From positions 3,286,001-3,350,000 of the forward strand of contig NZ_CP014304.1 in the NCBI RefSeq assembly GCF_001562275.1: a stretch of 64,000 nt of DNA, given 5' to 3'. This document shows, one piece after another, positions 9,384 to 17,041 of this stretch. The notes beneath the pieces are model-generated. The model made no database searches and was not told the DNA's origin. It worked only from the letters and a program-made list of their open reading frames with translations. This DNA is from Hymenobacter sp. PAMC 26628. Lineage in GTDB: Bacteria > Bacteroidota > Bacteroidia > Cytophagales > Hymenobacteraceae. Position 1 is the stretch's first letter. Each line of letters begins with the position of its first letter. The translations under genes were made by a program, and so were the position numbers.

Positions 9384-9589
9384 CAAAAAGCCCCGCCAGT
9401 TTGGCTTGTCCTTACCCAAAACTCAAACGCCCTTCCGGCCATGTGGCTGGAAGGGCGTTTTTGCGCGGTTGCCTATCCGGTTTGCCGCTTTTCAAGCGGG
9501 GTCATCCAGCAAAAAAGGGCCTTTGCATTACCTCGGGGAAGTCGGAAAAAGATTTGGGTAAGGACAAGCCAGTTTGGCGGGGCTTTTTG
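9384..9589. repeat. 206-bp element with 37-bp inverted arms
   Basis: Arms at 9384-9420 and 9553-9589 are reverse complements over 37 bp except for the centre, where GCCAGTTTGGC reads the same way on the plus strand in both arms. Each arm ends outward in GGGGCTTTTT, so each may terminate transcription leaving the element. Between the arms are a terminator hairpin and about 90 bp with no gene. There is no transposase and no clear target duplication. Confidence 0.8.
9426..9462 (+). terminator. Intrinsic terminator after menB
   Basis: A 15-bp stem with one mismatch (ACGCCCTTCC-GCCA paired with TGGC-GGAAGGGCGT) is followed by TTTTT. It lies about 60 bp downstream of the menB stop and inside the 9384-9589 inverted-repeat element. 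Confidence 0.85.
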
Positions 9590-9616
9590 CGTATAACCAA
9601 TTATCAATCAAGATCA

Positions 9617-9796
9617 TCAAAAGCTGCCGCCCATGGACTGGCAACCCCAGCACCAGGAGAAAAACCAGCGCAGCCGTGCGTGCTTGCGCTCCTTTTTGGC
9701 AGCTTTAGCGGCCTGCTCGGCAGGCGTGCGGGTGGGACGGGCGACGCTTTCAACAACGGGTGCCGGGGGTGCGGATAGCTGCGAATGGAGAGTCAT
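9617..9796 (-). CDS. Small basic protein of unknown function, 59 aa
   Basis: A 59-codon frame runs from the ATG at 9796 to a TGA at 9617-9619. The N-terminal half is Ala/Pro-rich (SAPPAPVVESVARPTRTPAE). A lysine/arginine run (KAAKKERKHARLR) follows, then an aromatic and cysteine-rich tail (WFFSWCWGCQS). This charged-then-aromatic pattern is unlike random GC-rich antisense sequence and could be a short membrane-associated peptide. I do not recognise a family. It stands alone between the menB terminator element and a divergent membrane gene. Confidence 0.4.
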   Translation of the reverse strand: MTLHSQLSAPPAPVVESVARPTRTPAEQAAKAAKKERKHARLRWFFSWCWGCQSMGGSF

Positions 9797-9969
9797 GGCC
9801 GTAAGGGTTAGGTAGGAGGCAGGTAATAGTAGCGATTTTTTTCGACAAAGGCAAGCCGAATTGTTCCGGCCGTTGTTGGCAACTTGCTCAGCGCCTTTGG
9901 CGTGCGGGTGCGCGGGCCTCCCCCGCTGCGCGTTTACTTGACCGGCCCCGGGGCCCTCTTTTTTGCCGC

Positions 9970-10419
9970 ATGACGGACGCTGAATTTCACGAGGCCCTCG
10001 GGCGCATCCGGCGGCGGCACTGGCTGCACTACGGCGCCCAATCCCTGCTGATGGGTGGCGCGGTGCTGGCCGCCGGCCCCCGCATGGCGGTGGGCGCCGC
10101 CGCCAACCCGCGGCTGGCCACGTGGCCGGCCTTGCTGCTGCTGGGGGCCCTGGTGCCGGTGGTGGGGGCCCTGCTCTACGCGGTATCGCGCAGCCTGCGG
10201 CCCAACTTGCGGCGGCCCTACGCCGAAAACCTGCGCATTTACCAGGCGCGGATGTTGCTGCGCGACAGCCTATTGGGCCTGCTGGGCCTGCCCCTGCTGG
10301 CCTCCTACGTCGTCACGCAGCAGGCCACGGACCTGGCCATTTGCGGCGGCCTGCTGCTAGTTTTGGGGCGTCTGACGGTGCCGTCGGTCAAAACGTACCA
10401 GCGCTGGCTGGTCCGCTAG
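9970..10419 (+). CDS. Small integral membrane protein, unknown function
   Basis: This 149-residue protein has a short charged N-terminus (EALGRIRRRHWLHY) and about four hydrophobic segments: near 25-40, 50-68 (PALLLLGALVPVVGALLYAV), 97-112 and 118-133. Arginine-rich loops such as SRSLRPNLRRPY lie between them, consistent with cytoplasmic positions. No catalytic motif is visible and I do not recognise the family. It lies downstream of the menB terminator and is probably transcribed on its own. Confidence 0.65.
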   Translation: MTDAEFHEALGRIRRRHWLHYGAQSLLMGGAVLAAGPRMAVGAAANPRLATWPALLLLGALVPVVGALLYAVSRSLRPNLRRPYAENLRIYQARMLLRDSLLGLLGLPLLASYVVTQQATDLAICGGLLLVLGRLTVPSVKTYQRWLVR

Positions 10420-10524
10420 GGCCCAAAATTTGATCGTAGGCCCATGCAACTAAAACGATTGGCATCATTCTCTAATTACGCGGGAGGCATATCGAACCTA
10501 CGTAATACTTGAGCGCTGGCGACC

Positions 10525-11148
10525 ATGAAAAAATACTTTTGGCTACCCGTTGCTTTAGTATTTGCCGTTGCTTCGTGCAAAAAAGAAGACCCAGGCACCA
10601 GCAGTTCCGGCAATACAGATTTCCCGAACGCGGTGGGAAATCATTGGCGGTACAAATACACGATAAGCGGACTGCCAACAGATTACATCGACGTCGATGT
10701 GATTGGCCAAGGCACCCTTCCTGATGGCCAGAAAGCCAACATTTGGGTCAGCAAGATTCAGTCGTTCAACGACACCAGCTACGTTGTTTCCAACGGTGGA
10801 ATTGTGAAGGTTTACAATAAGCCTTGCTGGGTTTGCACCGAACCGATGCCGTATGAGCGGATGCGTTACGTTTTGCCATTGCAAACGGGGAACCGCTGGT
10901 TCACCAGTGCTTTTTACGGCGACACCACCAAGGTGTTGGGGCAGTCTACCCTGGCGGTACCGGCTGGAACTTTCGCCAACACCTACGAACTGTCCAAAAC
11001 CCGGGGATACGTTACGAATTCCCGGACCAATAACCGCATTTGGGTCACACCAGGTATTGGCATCACCAAGCTAAATCAGGCGGAATTTAGCTTGGGTGGA
11101 GTGATAGGAAATGGGCTTTGGGAACTGGATAGCTATTCGTTGAAATAA
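10525..11148 (+). CDS. Exported lipoprotein, unknown function
   Basis: The N-terminus is a lipoprotein signal (MKKYFWLPVALVFAVASC) with the lipidated cysteine at residue 18, followed by a KKED charged run and a Ser/Gly linker. The mature domain is beta-rich and about 180 residues long (FPNAVGNHWRYKYTISG near its start, then VYNKPCWVCTEP). Its repeated 'W.Y....' and 'VPAGTF.NTYEL' style resembles small periplasmic or outer-membrane lipoproteins of Bacteroidota. GC content is lower than in the men genes around it, which hints at a separate origin. Function is unknown. Confidence 0.75.
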   Translation: MKKYFWLPVALVFAVASCKKEDPGTSSSGNTDFPNAVGNHWRYKYTISGLPTDYIDVDVIGQGTLPDGQKANIWVSKIQSFNDTSYVVSNGGIVKVYNKPCWVCTEPMPYERMRYVLPLQTGNRWFTSAFYGDTTKVLGQSTLAVPAGTFANTYELSKTRGYVTNSRTNNRIWVTPGIGITKLNQAEFSLGGVIGNGLWELDSYSLK

Positions 11149-11224
11149 GCAACAGTGTACCCGGTAAAACGCCGGACGAGCGGCCCATACGAGGTTTTTC
11201 TGCCTCTAGCGCTAGTTTTGCCGA

Positions 11225-12355
11225 ATGGCAACCCTTTCCCTACCCGCCTCCCTGCTGCTCAACGGCCGCGAATTTGCGTACGCCGACGTGCAGCAGTACC
11301 CCGCCGCGGTGCCCGCCGGCCTCAACGGCTACGAGGCCCGCGTGCTGGAGCGCGTGCGCGAGTGGCTGAACGGCTCGCAGGAGTTCACCCTCACCACGTC
11401 GGGCAGCACGGGCGCGCCGGCGCCCGTGCCGCTGCGGCGGCGGCAGCTGGAAGCCTCGGCCCGGCGCACCGGCGACTTCTTCGACCTGGGGCCCGGCGAC
11501 CGGGCGCTGGTCTGCCTCAACTGCGAGTACATCGGCGGGCTGATGATGCTGGTGCGCGGCCTGGAGCGGCAAATGCACCTGACCGTGGTGGAACCCCAGG
11601 CCGACCCGCTGGCCCTGGTGCCGGCCGACGCCGCATTCGACTTTGCCGCCTTCGTGCCCCTGCAGCTACGGGCCGTGCTGGCCGCCGGCCACGCCGCGTG
11701 CCTCAACCGCATGAAAACCATTTTGGTGGGCGGGGCCCCGGTGGACGCGGCGCTGCTCGCCGCCGTCCAGGCCCAGCTCACGGTGCCGGTGCTGCTCACC
11801 TACGGCATGACCGAAACCTGCTCGCACGTGGCCCTGCGCCGGCTGAACGGGGCCCAGGCCATCACCGCCTTCCGGGTGCTGCCGGGCATTGCGGCCGGGC
11901 AGGACGCGCGCGGCTGCCTCACGCTGCGCGGCGACGTGACCGACGACCAGCTCGTCGTCACCAACGACCTGGTGGCGTTGGACGCCGGCAACCATTCGTT
12001 TGAGTGGCTGGGCCGGGCCGATTTCGTTATCAACTCGGGCGGCGTGAAGGTGCCGGCCGAGAAGGTGGAATTGGTGCTCGACGTGGCCCTGGCCGAAATT
12101 GGGGCCCCGCGCCGCTGCTTCGTGGCCGGCCGGCCCGACGAGCGCCTCGGCCAAGCCGTGGCGGCCTACGTGGAGGGCCCCGCCCTGGACGCGACCGCCG
12201 CGGCCCAGCTGCGGGCGCTGCTGGCCGCCCGCCTAGGCAAATACGAGCAGCCGCGGCACCTCGTGTTCGTGCCCGAATTTCACACCACGGCCTCCGGCAA
12301 GCTCGACCGGGCGGCTACGCTGCGCAGCCTGGACACCCCGGATTTGATTGGATGA
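11225..12355 (+). CDS. menE: o-Succinylbenzoate--CoA ligase
   Basis: This ANL-family AMP-forming ligase of 376 residues activates o-succinylbenzoate with ATP and CoA, supplying MenB's substrate. The phosphate-binding loop is LTTSGSTGAPAPVPL near residue 57. The adenylate motif is LTYGMTETCSHVAL near 195. The hinge and C-terminal domain carry WLGRADFVINSGGVKVPAEK and TASGKLDR, with the catalytic lysine of the latter. At 376 residues it is a compact MenE. Its stop overlaps the next ATG by ATGA (12352-12355), so the following damaged gene was translationally coupled. menC and menA are not in the window. Confidence 0.93.
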   Translation: MATLSLPASLLLNGREFAYADVQQYPAAVPAGLNGYEARVLERVREWLNGSQEFTLTTSGSTGAPAPVPLRRRQLEASARRTGDFFDLGPGDRALVCLNCEYIGGLMMLVRGLERQMHLTVVEPQADPLALVPADAAFDFAAFVPLQLRAVLAAGHAACLNRMKTILVGGAPVDAALLAAVQAQLTVPVLLTYGMTETCSHVALRRLNGAQAITAFRVLPGIAAGQDARGCLTLRGDVTDDQLVVTNDLVALDAGNHSFEWLGRADFVINSGGVKVPAEKVELVLDVALAEIGAPRRCFVAGRPDERLGQAVAAYVEGPALDATAAAQLRALLAARLGKYEQPRHLVFVPEFHTTASGKLDRAATLRSLDTPDLIG

Positions 12356-13219
12356 AGAGGCCGTATTTGAAGTTTTGGGGCCCCGGGCTGCTGGCGCTGC
12401 TGCTACTTGCGAGCCGCCCTACGGCCCATGCCCAAAGCGTGGCCGACTCGACCCGTACCATACCCAGAGCCGATACCACCGCCACACCCGCCGTGGCCCC
12501 GGCCGCTGGCGGCGCCGCCGGCCTGCCGGCCGCCGAGTTTGAAACCTACAACGTGAAGGGCAAGGGCGTGCACTACACGGCCTCGCTCACGGGCCTTTAC
12601 ACCACGGGCACCGTCGCGCGCACGTTCCTCAGCACCAGCCACACGGTCAACCTCTCGTTCAAGGGCGGGCACTGGCTGGCACCGGCGGCCCTTAGCTTCA
12701 GCTACGGCAAGCAAGACGGCTTGCAGCGCGAGCGCGAGTTTTTGCTGCTCACCACGCCCACTTACCAGCAGGGCCGCTACAAGTTTTACACCCTGGGCCA
12801 AGTGGAGTACAGCAACCTGCGGGCCATCGACTACCGCGTGGTGGGGGCCTGGGCGTGGGCTACCAGCTGTACAAAGACACGCTAAGCAACAAGGTGAACG
12901 TGAGCTATTTCCTGCTGCGCGAAGAAACCCAGTACTACACCGATTTGCACCGCCAGGTGCTACGCCACTCGCTGCGCGCCAAGGGCCAGTACACGCGGGG
13001 CGCGGCCACGCCCACGGCCCTGGTGTACTACCAGCCGGCGGTGGGCAACCTCAACGGCGACTACCGCGTGAACGGCACGGGGCCCTGGCCGTGCGCCTCT
13101 CGCACCACCTGGCCCTGGCCATTACCTACGCCTACTCGCTCGAGAGCATCAACGTGGAAGGCCGCGCGCCCGTGAACACCAACCTGTCGGTGGGCTTTAC
13201 TTACGCGGCGGGCAAGTAG
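12352..13219 (+). pseudogene. Exported outer-membrane-like protein with two frameshifts
   Basis: The frame opens at an ATG that overlaps the menE stop and encodes a signal peptide (LLALLLLASRPTAHAQ). A beta-strand-rich barrel-like sequence follows (FETYNVKGKGVHYTASLTGL near residue 60). It is then interrupted twice. At the G run 12843-12847, adding one G restores VVGGLGVGYQLYKDT. At the GGGGCCC near 13079-13085, adding one G restores GTGALAVRLSHHLALAITYAY through FTYAAGK and a TAG at 13217-13219. The composite product would be about 288 residues, possibly a DUF481-like or transporter-type outer-membrane protein. Both breaks are one-base losses in G runs, so a sequencing error is as likely as real decay. 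Confidence 0.7.
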
Positions 13220-13222
13220 CGG

Positions 13223-13441
13223 CTAGCGGGCCGCGCGCGGGGCCCCCGGGGCCCGGTGGGCCTCCAACGGGGCCGGAGCCACGGGTGCGGCGGCCGGGGC
13301 CACGGTGGCTACCGGCGCCGGCGGGGCCCCCGGGGCGCTGCCGCCCTTGGCCAGCCACACGGCCGGCAGCAACAGCAAACCAAAAATCCAGCGGACGCCG
13401 CGGGCGTCGGGCACAAACGCAGAAATCCAACCGAAACGCAT
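13223..13441 (-). CDS. Short membrane-anchored Ala/Pro-rich protein
   Basis: A 72-codon frame starts at the ATG complementary to 13439-13441. It encodes one hydrophobic segment (WIFGLLLLPAVWLAKGG) followed by an Ala/Pro/Val-rich tail that could span the periplasm. The tail is low complexity and GC-driven, so the frame may be accidental. The clean start, single membrane segment and convergent position against the frameshifted outer-membrane gene are the only support. No family was recognised. Confidence 0.35.
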   Translation of the reverse strand: MRFGWISAFVPDARGVRWIFGLLLLPAVWLAKGGSAPGAPPAPVATVAPAAAPVAPAPLEAHRAPGAPRAAR

Positions 13442-13517
13442 ACAAGTACCATTTATTGTGGAGACGGTGGCAAACATAAGCCGCCGCCGCCCGCGCCGCA
13501 ATAGCCCAGCTGCACTA

Positions 13518-14276
13518 TTATTCGCTGCGCAGCCCCTTTTGCGAAAATAACCGCTCGCGGCCCCGCACCACGGCCACCAAGTCGTTGAGGAAGAGCTTGC
13601 CCCGCAGAAAAAAAATGGGGCCGCTAAGCTCCTTGCGCACCGTGCGGTTCACAAACACCGGGGCCCGCCAGCCGGCCCCCGCCCCCAGCCCTACCCAGCG
13701 GAAAATGCGCATTTGGGCGTTCACGCTGGGCTCAATGACGCCCATGAAGTCGTGGGGCGTTTCCTGGGTTGTGCCATCGGGCGACACGTACTCCACGTAG
13801 GCGTTGCCGAGGCCCGCTTGCAGGGGCACGCTCAGCTCCCAGCGGCGGTTTTCGATGAGCACGTACTCACCGTAGAGGGCCAGGTAGCGGAAGCGCAGGT
13901 CGGCGCGGGCGTCGTCGTCCACGTTGTCGGGCCGCTCGCGGCGCGTGGGAATGCGGCTGCTGAGGAAGTACACGGCCGCGCCGGTGCGCAGGCGGTTTTT
14001 CCACTCCAGGCCCAGCTTCAGGCCGTTGATGGTGACGAAGTGGCTGTTGATGATGGAGTAGCGCGCGTCGAAAAACGCCACCACCCGGGGCTTGGCCAGC
14101 CGCGCCACCGCCCGCCGCCGCACCGTATCGGAGGCCGCGCGGAGCTGGCTGTGGCCCAGCCCGGGCAGCTGAGCATGGGCCCCCAGCGGCAGCAGCCCCC
14201 CCAGCCACAACGCCAACAACGCCCGCCTTACCCCGGGCCCAACGGCCTGGCGGTAAGTAATAAACAGGTAATCCAT
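13518..14276 (-). CDS. Exported beta-rich protein, unknown function
   Basis: About 252 residues from the ATG at 14276 (MDYLFITYRQ). An upstream in-frame start at 14300 is possible. A hydrophobic segment with a signal-like cleavage region (LLPLGAHAQ) precedes a domain with alternating strands, including VAFFDARYSIINSHFVTINGL and LRFRYLALYGEYVLIENRRWEL. The pattern of short amphipathic strands suggests an outer-membrane barrel or envelope protein. The C-terminus LNDLVAVVRGRERLF is well formed. No specific family was recognised. It diverges from the ABA4-like gene across about 290 bp that hold no other gene. Confidence 0.7.
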   Translation of the reverse strand: MDYLFITYRQAVGPGVRRALLALWLGGLLPLGAHAQLPGLGHSQLRAASDTVRRRAVARLAKPRVVAFFDARYSIINSHFVTINGLKLGLEWKNRLRTGAAVYFLSSRIPTRRERPDNVDDDARADLRFRYLALYGEYVLIENRRWELSVPLQAGLGNAYVEYVSPDGTTQETPHDFMGVIEPSVNAQMRIFRWVGLGAGAGWRAPVFVNRTVRKELSGPIFFLRGKLFLNDLVAVVRGRERLFSQKGLRSE

Positions 14277-14564
14277 CAACTTCACGCGGCGGGTACGCAA
14301 GCCCGGCCGTAGCCGTTGCGTTTAATAAGCAAGAGGGGGTTAACCCGCAGCGGGCGCTTTGGTTTAGAAAGCTGGGCGCGTGGGGCCGGGCCCCAAGCAA
14401 TTCGTGCGCCAAAAAGGATTCGCCGCTGGCGGTGGCAACTGCCGCCGCTTCGCCCCGCCCCGCGGCGGCTTGGCCCGGGCGCGGGGGCGTTTCGCCCCGA
14501 ATGGGCTGGCGGCCGGTGGGGCCAACTTCTACTTTTGGCCCACTCACCGCCCCAAACGCCGCCC

Positions 14565-15020
14565 ATGCCCACGCCTGATTTTCTGTTTTCGCTGGCCAAC
14601 CCCGCCGCCCTGCTCGGGTGGGCCCTGCTGGTGCTGGCCCCGCGCAGCCGCTTCACCAAGGCGCTGGTGCTCAATGGGGCCCTGCCGCTGGGGCTGGCCG
14701 CATCCTACGCGGCACTGCTCGCGGCGCACTACCTGGGGCCCCACGGCGGGGCGGGCGGCTTCGGGTCGCTGGCGCAGGTGGCGGCCTTGTTCCGCGACCC
14801 GTGGGCGCTGCTGGCGGGCTGGGTGCACTACCTCTGCTTCGACCTGTGGACGGGGGCCTGGGAAGTGCGCGACGCCCAGCGCCGCGGCCTGCCGCACGCG
14901 CTGGTGGTGCCGGCGCTGGTCCTCACGTTTTTGTTCGGGCCGGTGGGGCTGCTGCTGTACTGCGGGCTGCGCGGGCTGTGGGCCCGAAAGGCCAAAAACA
15001 CTTCTTTATCAACCAACTAA
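14565..15020 (+). CDS. ABA4-like (DUF4281) membrane protein
   Basis: This 151-residue protein matches the ABA4-like family (DUF4281) in motif order. It has an N-terminal FSLANPAALLGWALLVLAPRS, a central WVHYLCFDLWTGAWEVRDAQR, and a C-terminal membrane pair with LTFLFGPVGLLLYCGL. Four transmembrane segments are predicted. The plant homologue acts in neoxanthin formation and bacterial members have no settled role, though many occur in carotenoid-producing bacteria. The frame is open upstream of 14565, but this ATG gives the family's normal N-terminus. A second membrane gene begins 9 bp after its stop, so the two are probably one operon. Confidence 0.8.
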   Translation: MPTPDFLFSLANPAALLGWALLVLAPRSRFTKALVLNGALPLGLAASYAALLAAHYLGPHGGAGGFGSLAQVAALFRDPWALLAGWVHYLCFDLWTGAWEVRDAQRRGLPHALVVPALVLTFLFGPVGLLLYCGLRGLWARKAKNTSLSTN

Positions 15021-15029
15021 CCGCTGCTT

Positions 15030-15875
15030 ATGGAAACGCTGCTGCCCTTCGCCGTTCGCTCCACTACCACTCCTGCCCCGCCCGCAGCGGCCGGGGCCCT
15101 GCGCATCCTGCACCGCGCCAACCCGGCGCTGTCGGGGGCCGGCTGGCTGCACGCGGGGCTGGCAGCGGCGGCCCTGGTGCTGCTGCCCCTCGACCACCGC
15201 CTCGTGACGGGGGCCCTGGTCTGGGTGAAACCGCTCAAGTTTGCTCTCTCGGGCACGGCCTACCTCTGGACGCTGGGCTGGCTGCTGGCCGACCTGCCCG
15301 CTGCGGCCCAGCGGGCGGTGCGCCGCCTCAGCGGCGGCGTGGCCCTGAGCATGGTGGTCGAAATCGTCATCGTTTTCGGGCAGGCCGGGCGCGGGGTTTC
15401 CTCGCACTACAACCAGAGCAGCGCCTTCAACGGCCTGCTGTTCGGGCTGATGGCGATTTTTATTGCCCTGAACACCGCCCTGACCGCCTGGGCCCTGTAC
15501 CTGGCCTGGCGCCACCGGCCGCACGGCCCGGCGGGCTACGTGTGGGGCCTGCGGCTGGGGCTGCTGGTGTTTCTGGTGGGCTCGGCGCTGGGCGGCTTCA
15601 TGATTCACGCCCAGCAGCACACCGTGGGGGCCCCCGACGGCGGCCCCGGCCTGCCCGGCCTGGGCTGGAGCACCGTGGCCGGCGACTTGCGCGCGGCCCA
15701 CTTCCTGGGCCTGCACGCCTTGCAGGCGCTGCCGCTGCTGGGCTGGGCCCTGAGCCGCTGGGCCCCGCGCCGGGCGGTGGCCGGCACCTGGCTGGGCACG
15801 GCGCTGTACGCGGCGGCCGTGGGCGCGCTGCTGCTGGGGGCCCTGGCGGGCCGCCCGCTGTGGTCCGGGCACTGA
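15030..15875 (+). CDS. Polytopic membrane protein, unknown function
   Basis: This protein of 281 residues has about seven hydrophobic helices. Conserved-looking polar positions fall within or beside the membrane: VWVKPLKFALSGTAYLW near 66, VFGQAGRGVSSHYNQSSAFN near 115, MIHAQQHTVGAPDGG near 192 and LRAAHFLGLHALQALPLL near 222. The histidine- and glutamine-bearing helices suggest a cofactor or quinone site, but this is inference. It follows the ABA4-like gene by 9 bp and is probably co-transcribed with it. No named family was recognised. Confidence 0.75.
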   Translation: METLLPFAVRSTTTPAPPAAAGALRILHRANPALSGAGWLHAGLAAAALVLLPLDHRLVTGALVWVKPLKFALSGTAYLWTLGWLLADLPAAAQRAVRRLSGGVALSMVVEIVIVFGQAGRGVSSHYNQSSAFNGLLFGLMAIFIALNTALTAWALYLAWRHRPHGPAGYVWGLRLGLLVFLVGSALGGFMIHAQQHTVGAPDGGPGLPGLGWSTVAGDLRAAHFLGLHALQALPLLGWALSRWAPRRAVAGTWLGTALYAAAVGALLLGALAGRPLWSGH

Positions 15876-15940
15876 GGCCGCGGCGCGCAACCCGTACCAT
15901 CCTGTTCTTGACCAAGCAATTACTCACTCCTTCCTGCTCA

Positions 15941-16924
15941 ATGCACCGCTTTCACCTGCGCACTTTCGTTCGGATTTTTACCCTCGTCATCGGGTTGATG
16001 GGGTTCGTTGATTTGCCGGCGGCGGCGCAAAAAGCCCGCCCTAAAAGCGCGGGGGCCCCGGCGCTGCCCACCGGCGAGCTGGCCTTCCGCACCTCCGATT
16101 CGGTGCGGCTGTTCGTGAAAGTGGCGGGCCGGGGCGTGCCCTGCGTGTTTGTGCACGGCGGGCCGGGCGCGGGCAGCTACGCCTTCGAGCAGCTGGCCGG
16201 CCGGGCCCTGGAAAGCTCGCTGCAAATGATTTACCTCGACCAGCGCGGCAGCGGCCGCTCGGCCAGCGCCCCCGGCCACAACTACCGCCTCGACCGCCAG
16301 GTGCAGGACCTGGAGGAGCTGCGCCAGCGCCTGGGCCTGCGGCAGTGGGTGCTGCTGGCGCACTCCTTCGGGGGCGTCATCGCCACGGCCTACGCCCAGC
16401 GCTACCCGGCCCGGGTGCAGGCCCTCATCCTGGCCAACGCCGTGCTGAACCCCTCGGCCTCGCTGGCCAGCATGGTGCACTACGGCGACAGCCTGCTGCC
16501 CGCTGCGGCCCGCCCCCAGCTGCCGGCGGGCGCGCCCCTGCCCCAGCAACTGGGCCTGGTGATGCAGGCCCTGGGCCAACAAAAAATCATGTACCAGCTG
16601 CAATACGCCGCCGACACCACGGCGGCCCGCGCCGGCCGCGTGGCGCGCCAGGTGCCCAGCAACCAAGATTTTGCGGCCCACGTGTTTAACTTTCCGGAGT
16701 ACGGGCAGGACTACGCGCCCGCCACGGCGGCCCTGGCCATGCCCGTGCTGGTGCTGGCCGGGCACGACGACTACACCGCGGGGCCCCGGCACTACCGCTC
16801 GTTTCGGTTTCCGCGCCAGCAGGTAGTGGTGGTGCCCGGCCGGCACAACACGCTGGTGGAGCAGCCCGCGGCGGCCCAGCGGGCGGTACGCACCTTTGCG
16901 GCGGCGCTGCCCGTGCGCCGCTAA
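15941..16924 (+). CDS. Secreted alpha/beta hydrolase, proline iminopeptidase-like
   Basis: This 327-residue protein has a signal-like N-terminus (FVRIFTLVIGLMGF, cleavage after LPAAAQ). The hydrolase fold shows the oxyanion motif VHGGPGAGSY near residue 68, then LDQRGSGRSASAPG near 100. The nucleophile elbow is LLAHSFGGVIA near 142 (the serine of HSFGG), the acid is in VLAGHDDYTAG and the catalytic histidine is in VVPGRHNTLVEQP. The HGGPG plus DQRGSGRS pair is typical of proline iminopeptidases and related peptidases. Export suggests a periplasmic role. The substrate is unproven. Confidence 0.85.
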   Translation: MHRFHLRTFVRIFTLVIGLMGFVDLPAAAQKARPKSAGAPALPTGELAFRTSDSVRLFVKVAGRGVPCVFVHGGPGAGSYAFEQLAGRALESSLQMIYLDQRGSGRSASAPGHNYRLDRQVQDLEELRQRLGLRQWVLLAHSFGGVIATAYAQRYPARVQALILANAVLNPSASLASMVHYGDSLLPAAARPQLPAGAPLPQQLGLVMQALGQQKIMYQLQYAADTTAARAGRVARQVPSNQDFAAHVFNFPEYGQDYAPATAALAMPVLVLAGHDDYTAGPRHYRSFRFPRQQVVVVPGRHNTLVEQPAAAQRAVRTFAAALPVRR

Positions 16925-17041
16925 GCCCGCGGCCGTGTGCTGCCTGAATAGCGGCCCGTTCGGGAAGACAACTGCTACCGGCTCAGCGTTCTTCCTAAAT
17001 TAGGCACGCCGCCCATCCCCCACCCCAGCCCTGGCTTTCCC

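Noticed and set aside
9384..9589. Miniature insertion sequence (MITE)
   Set aside because: Long inverted arms suggest one, but no flanking target duplication or related full-length element is visible here.
14618..16924. Plus-strand frame open for 768 codons
   Set aside because: Only its last 327 codons (from 15941) look like protein. The upstream part overlaps two better-supported membrane genes in other phases.
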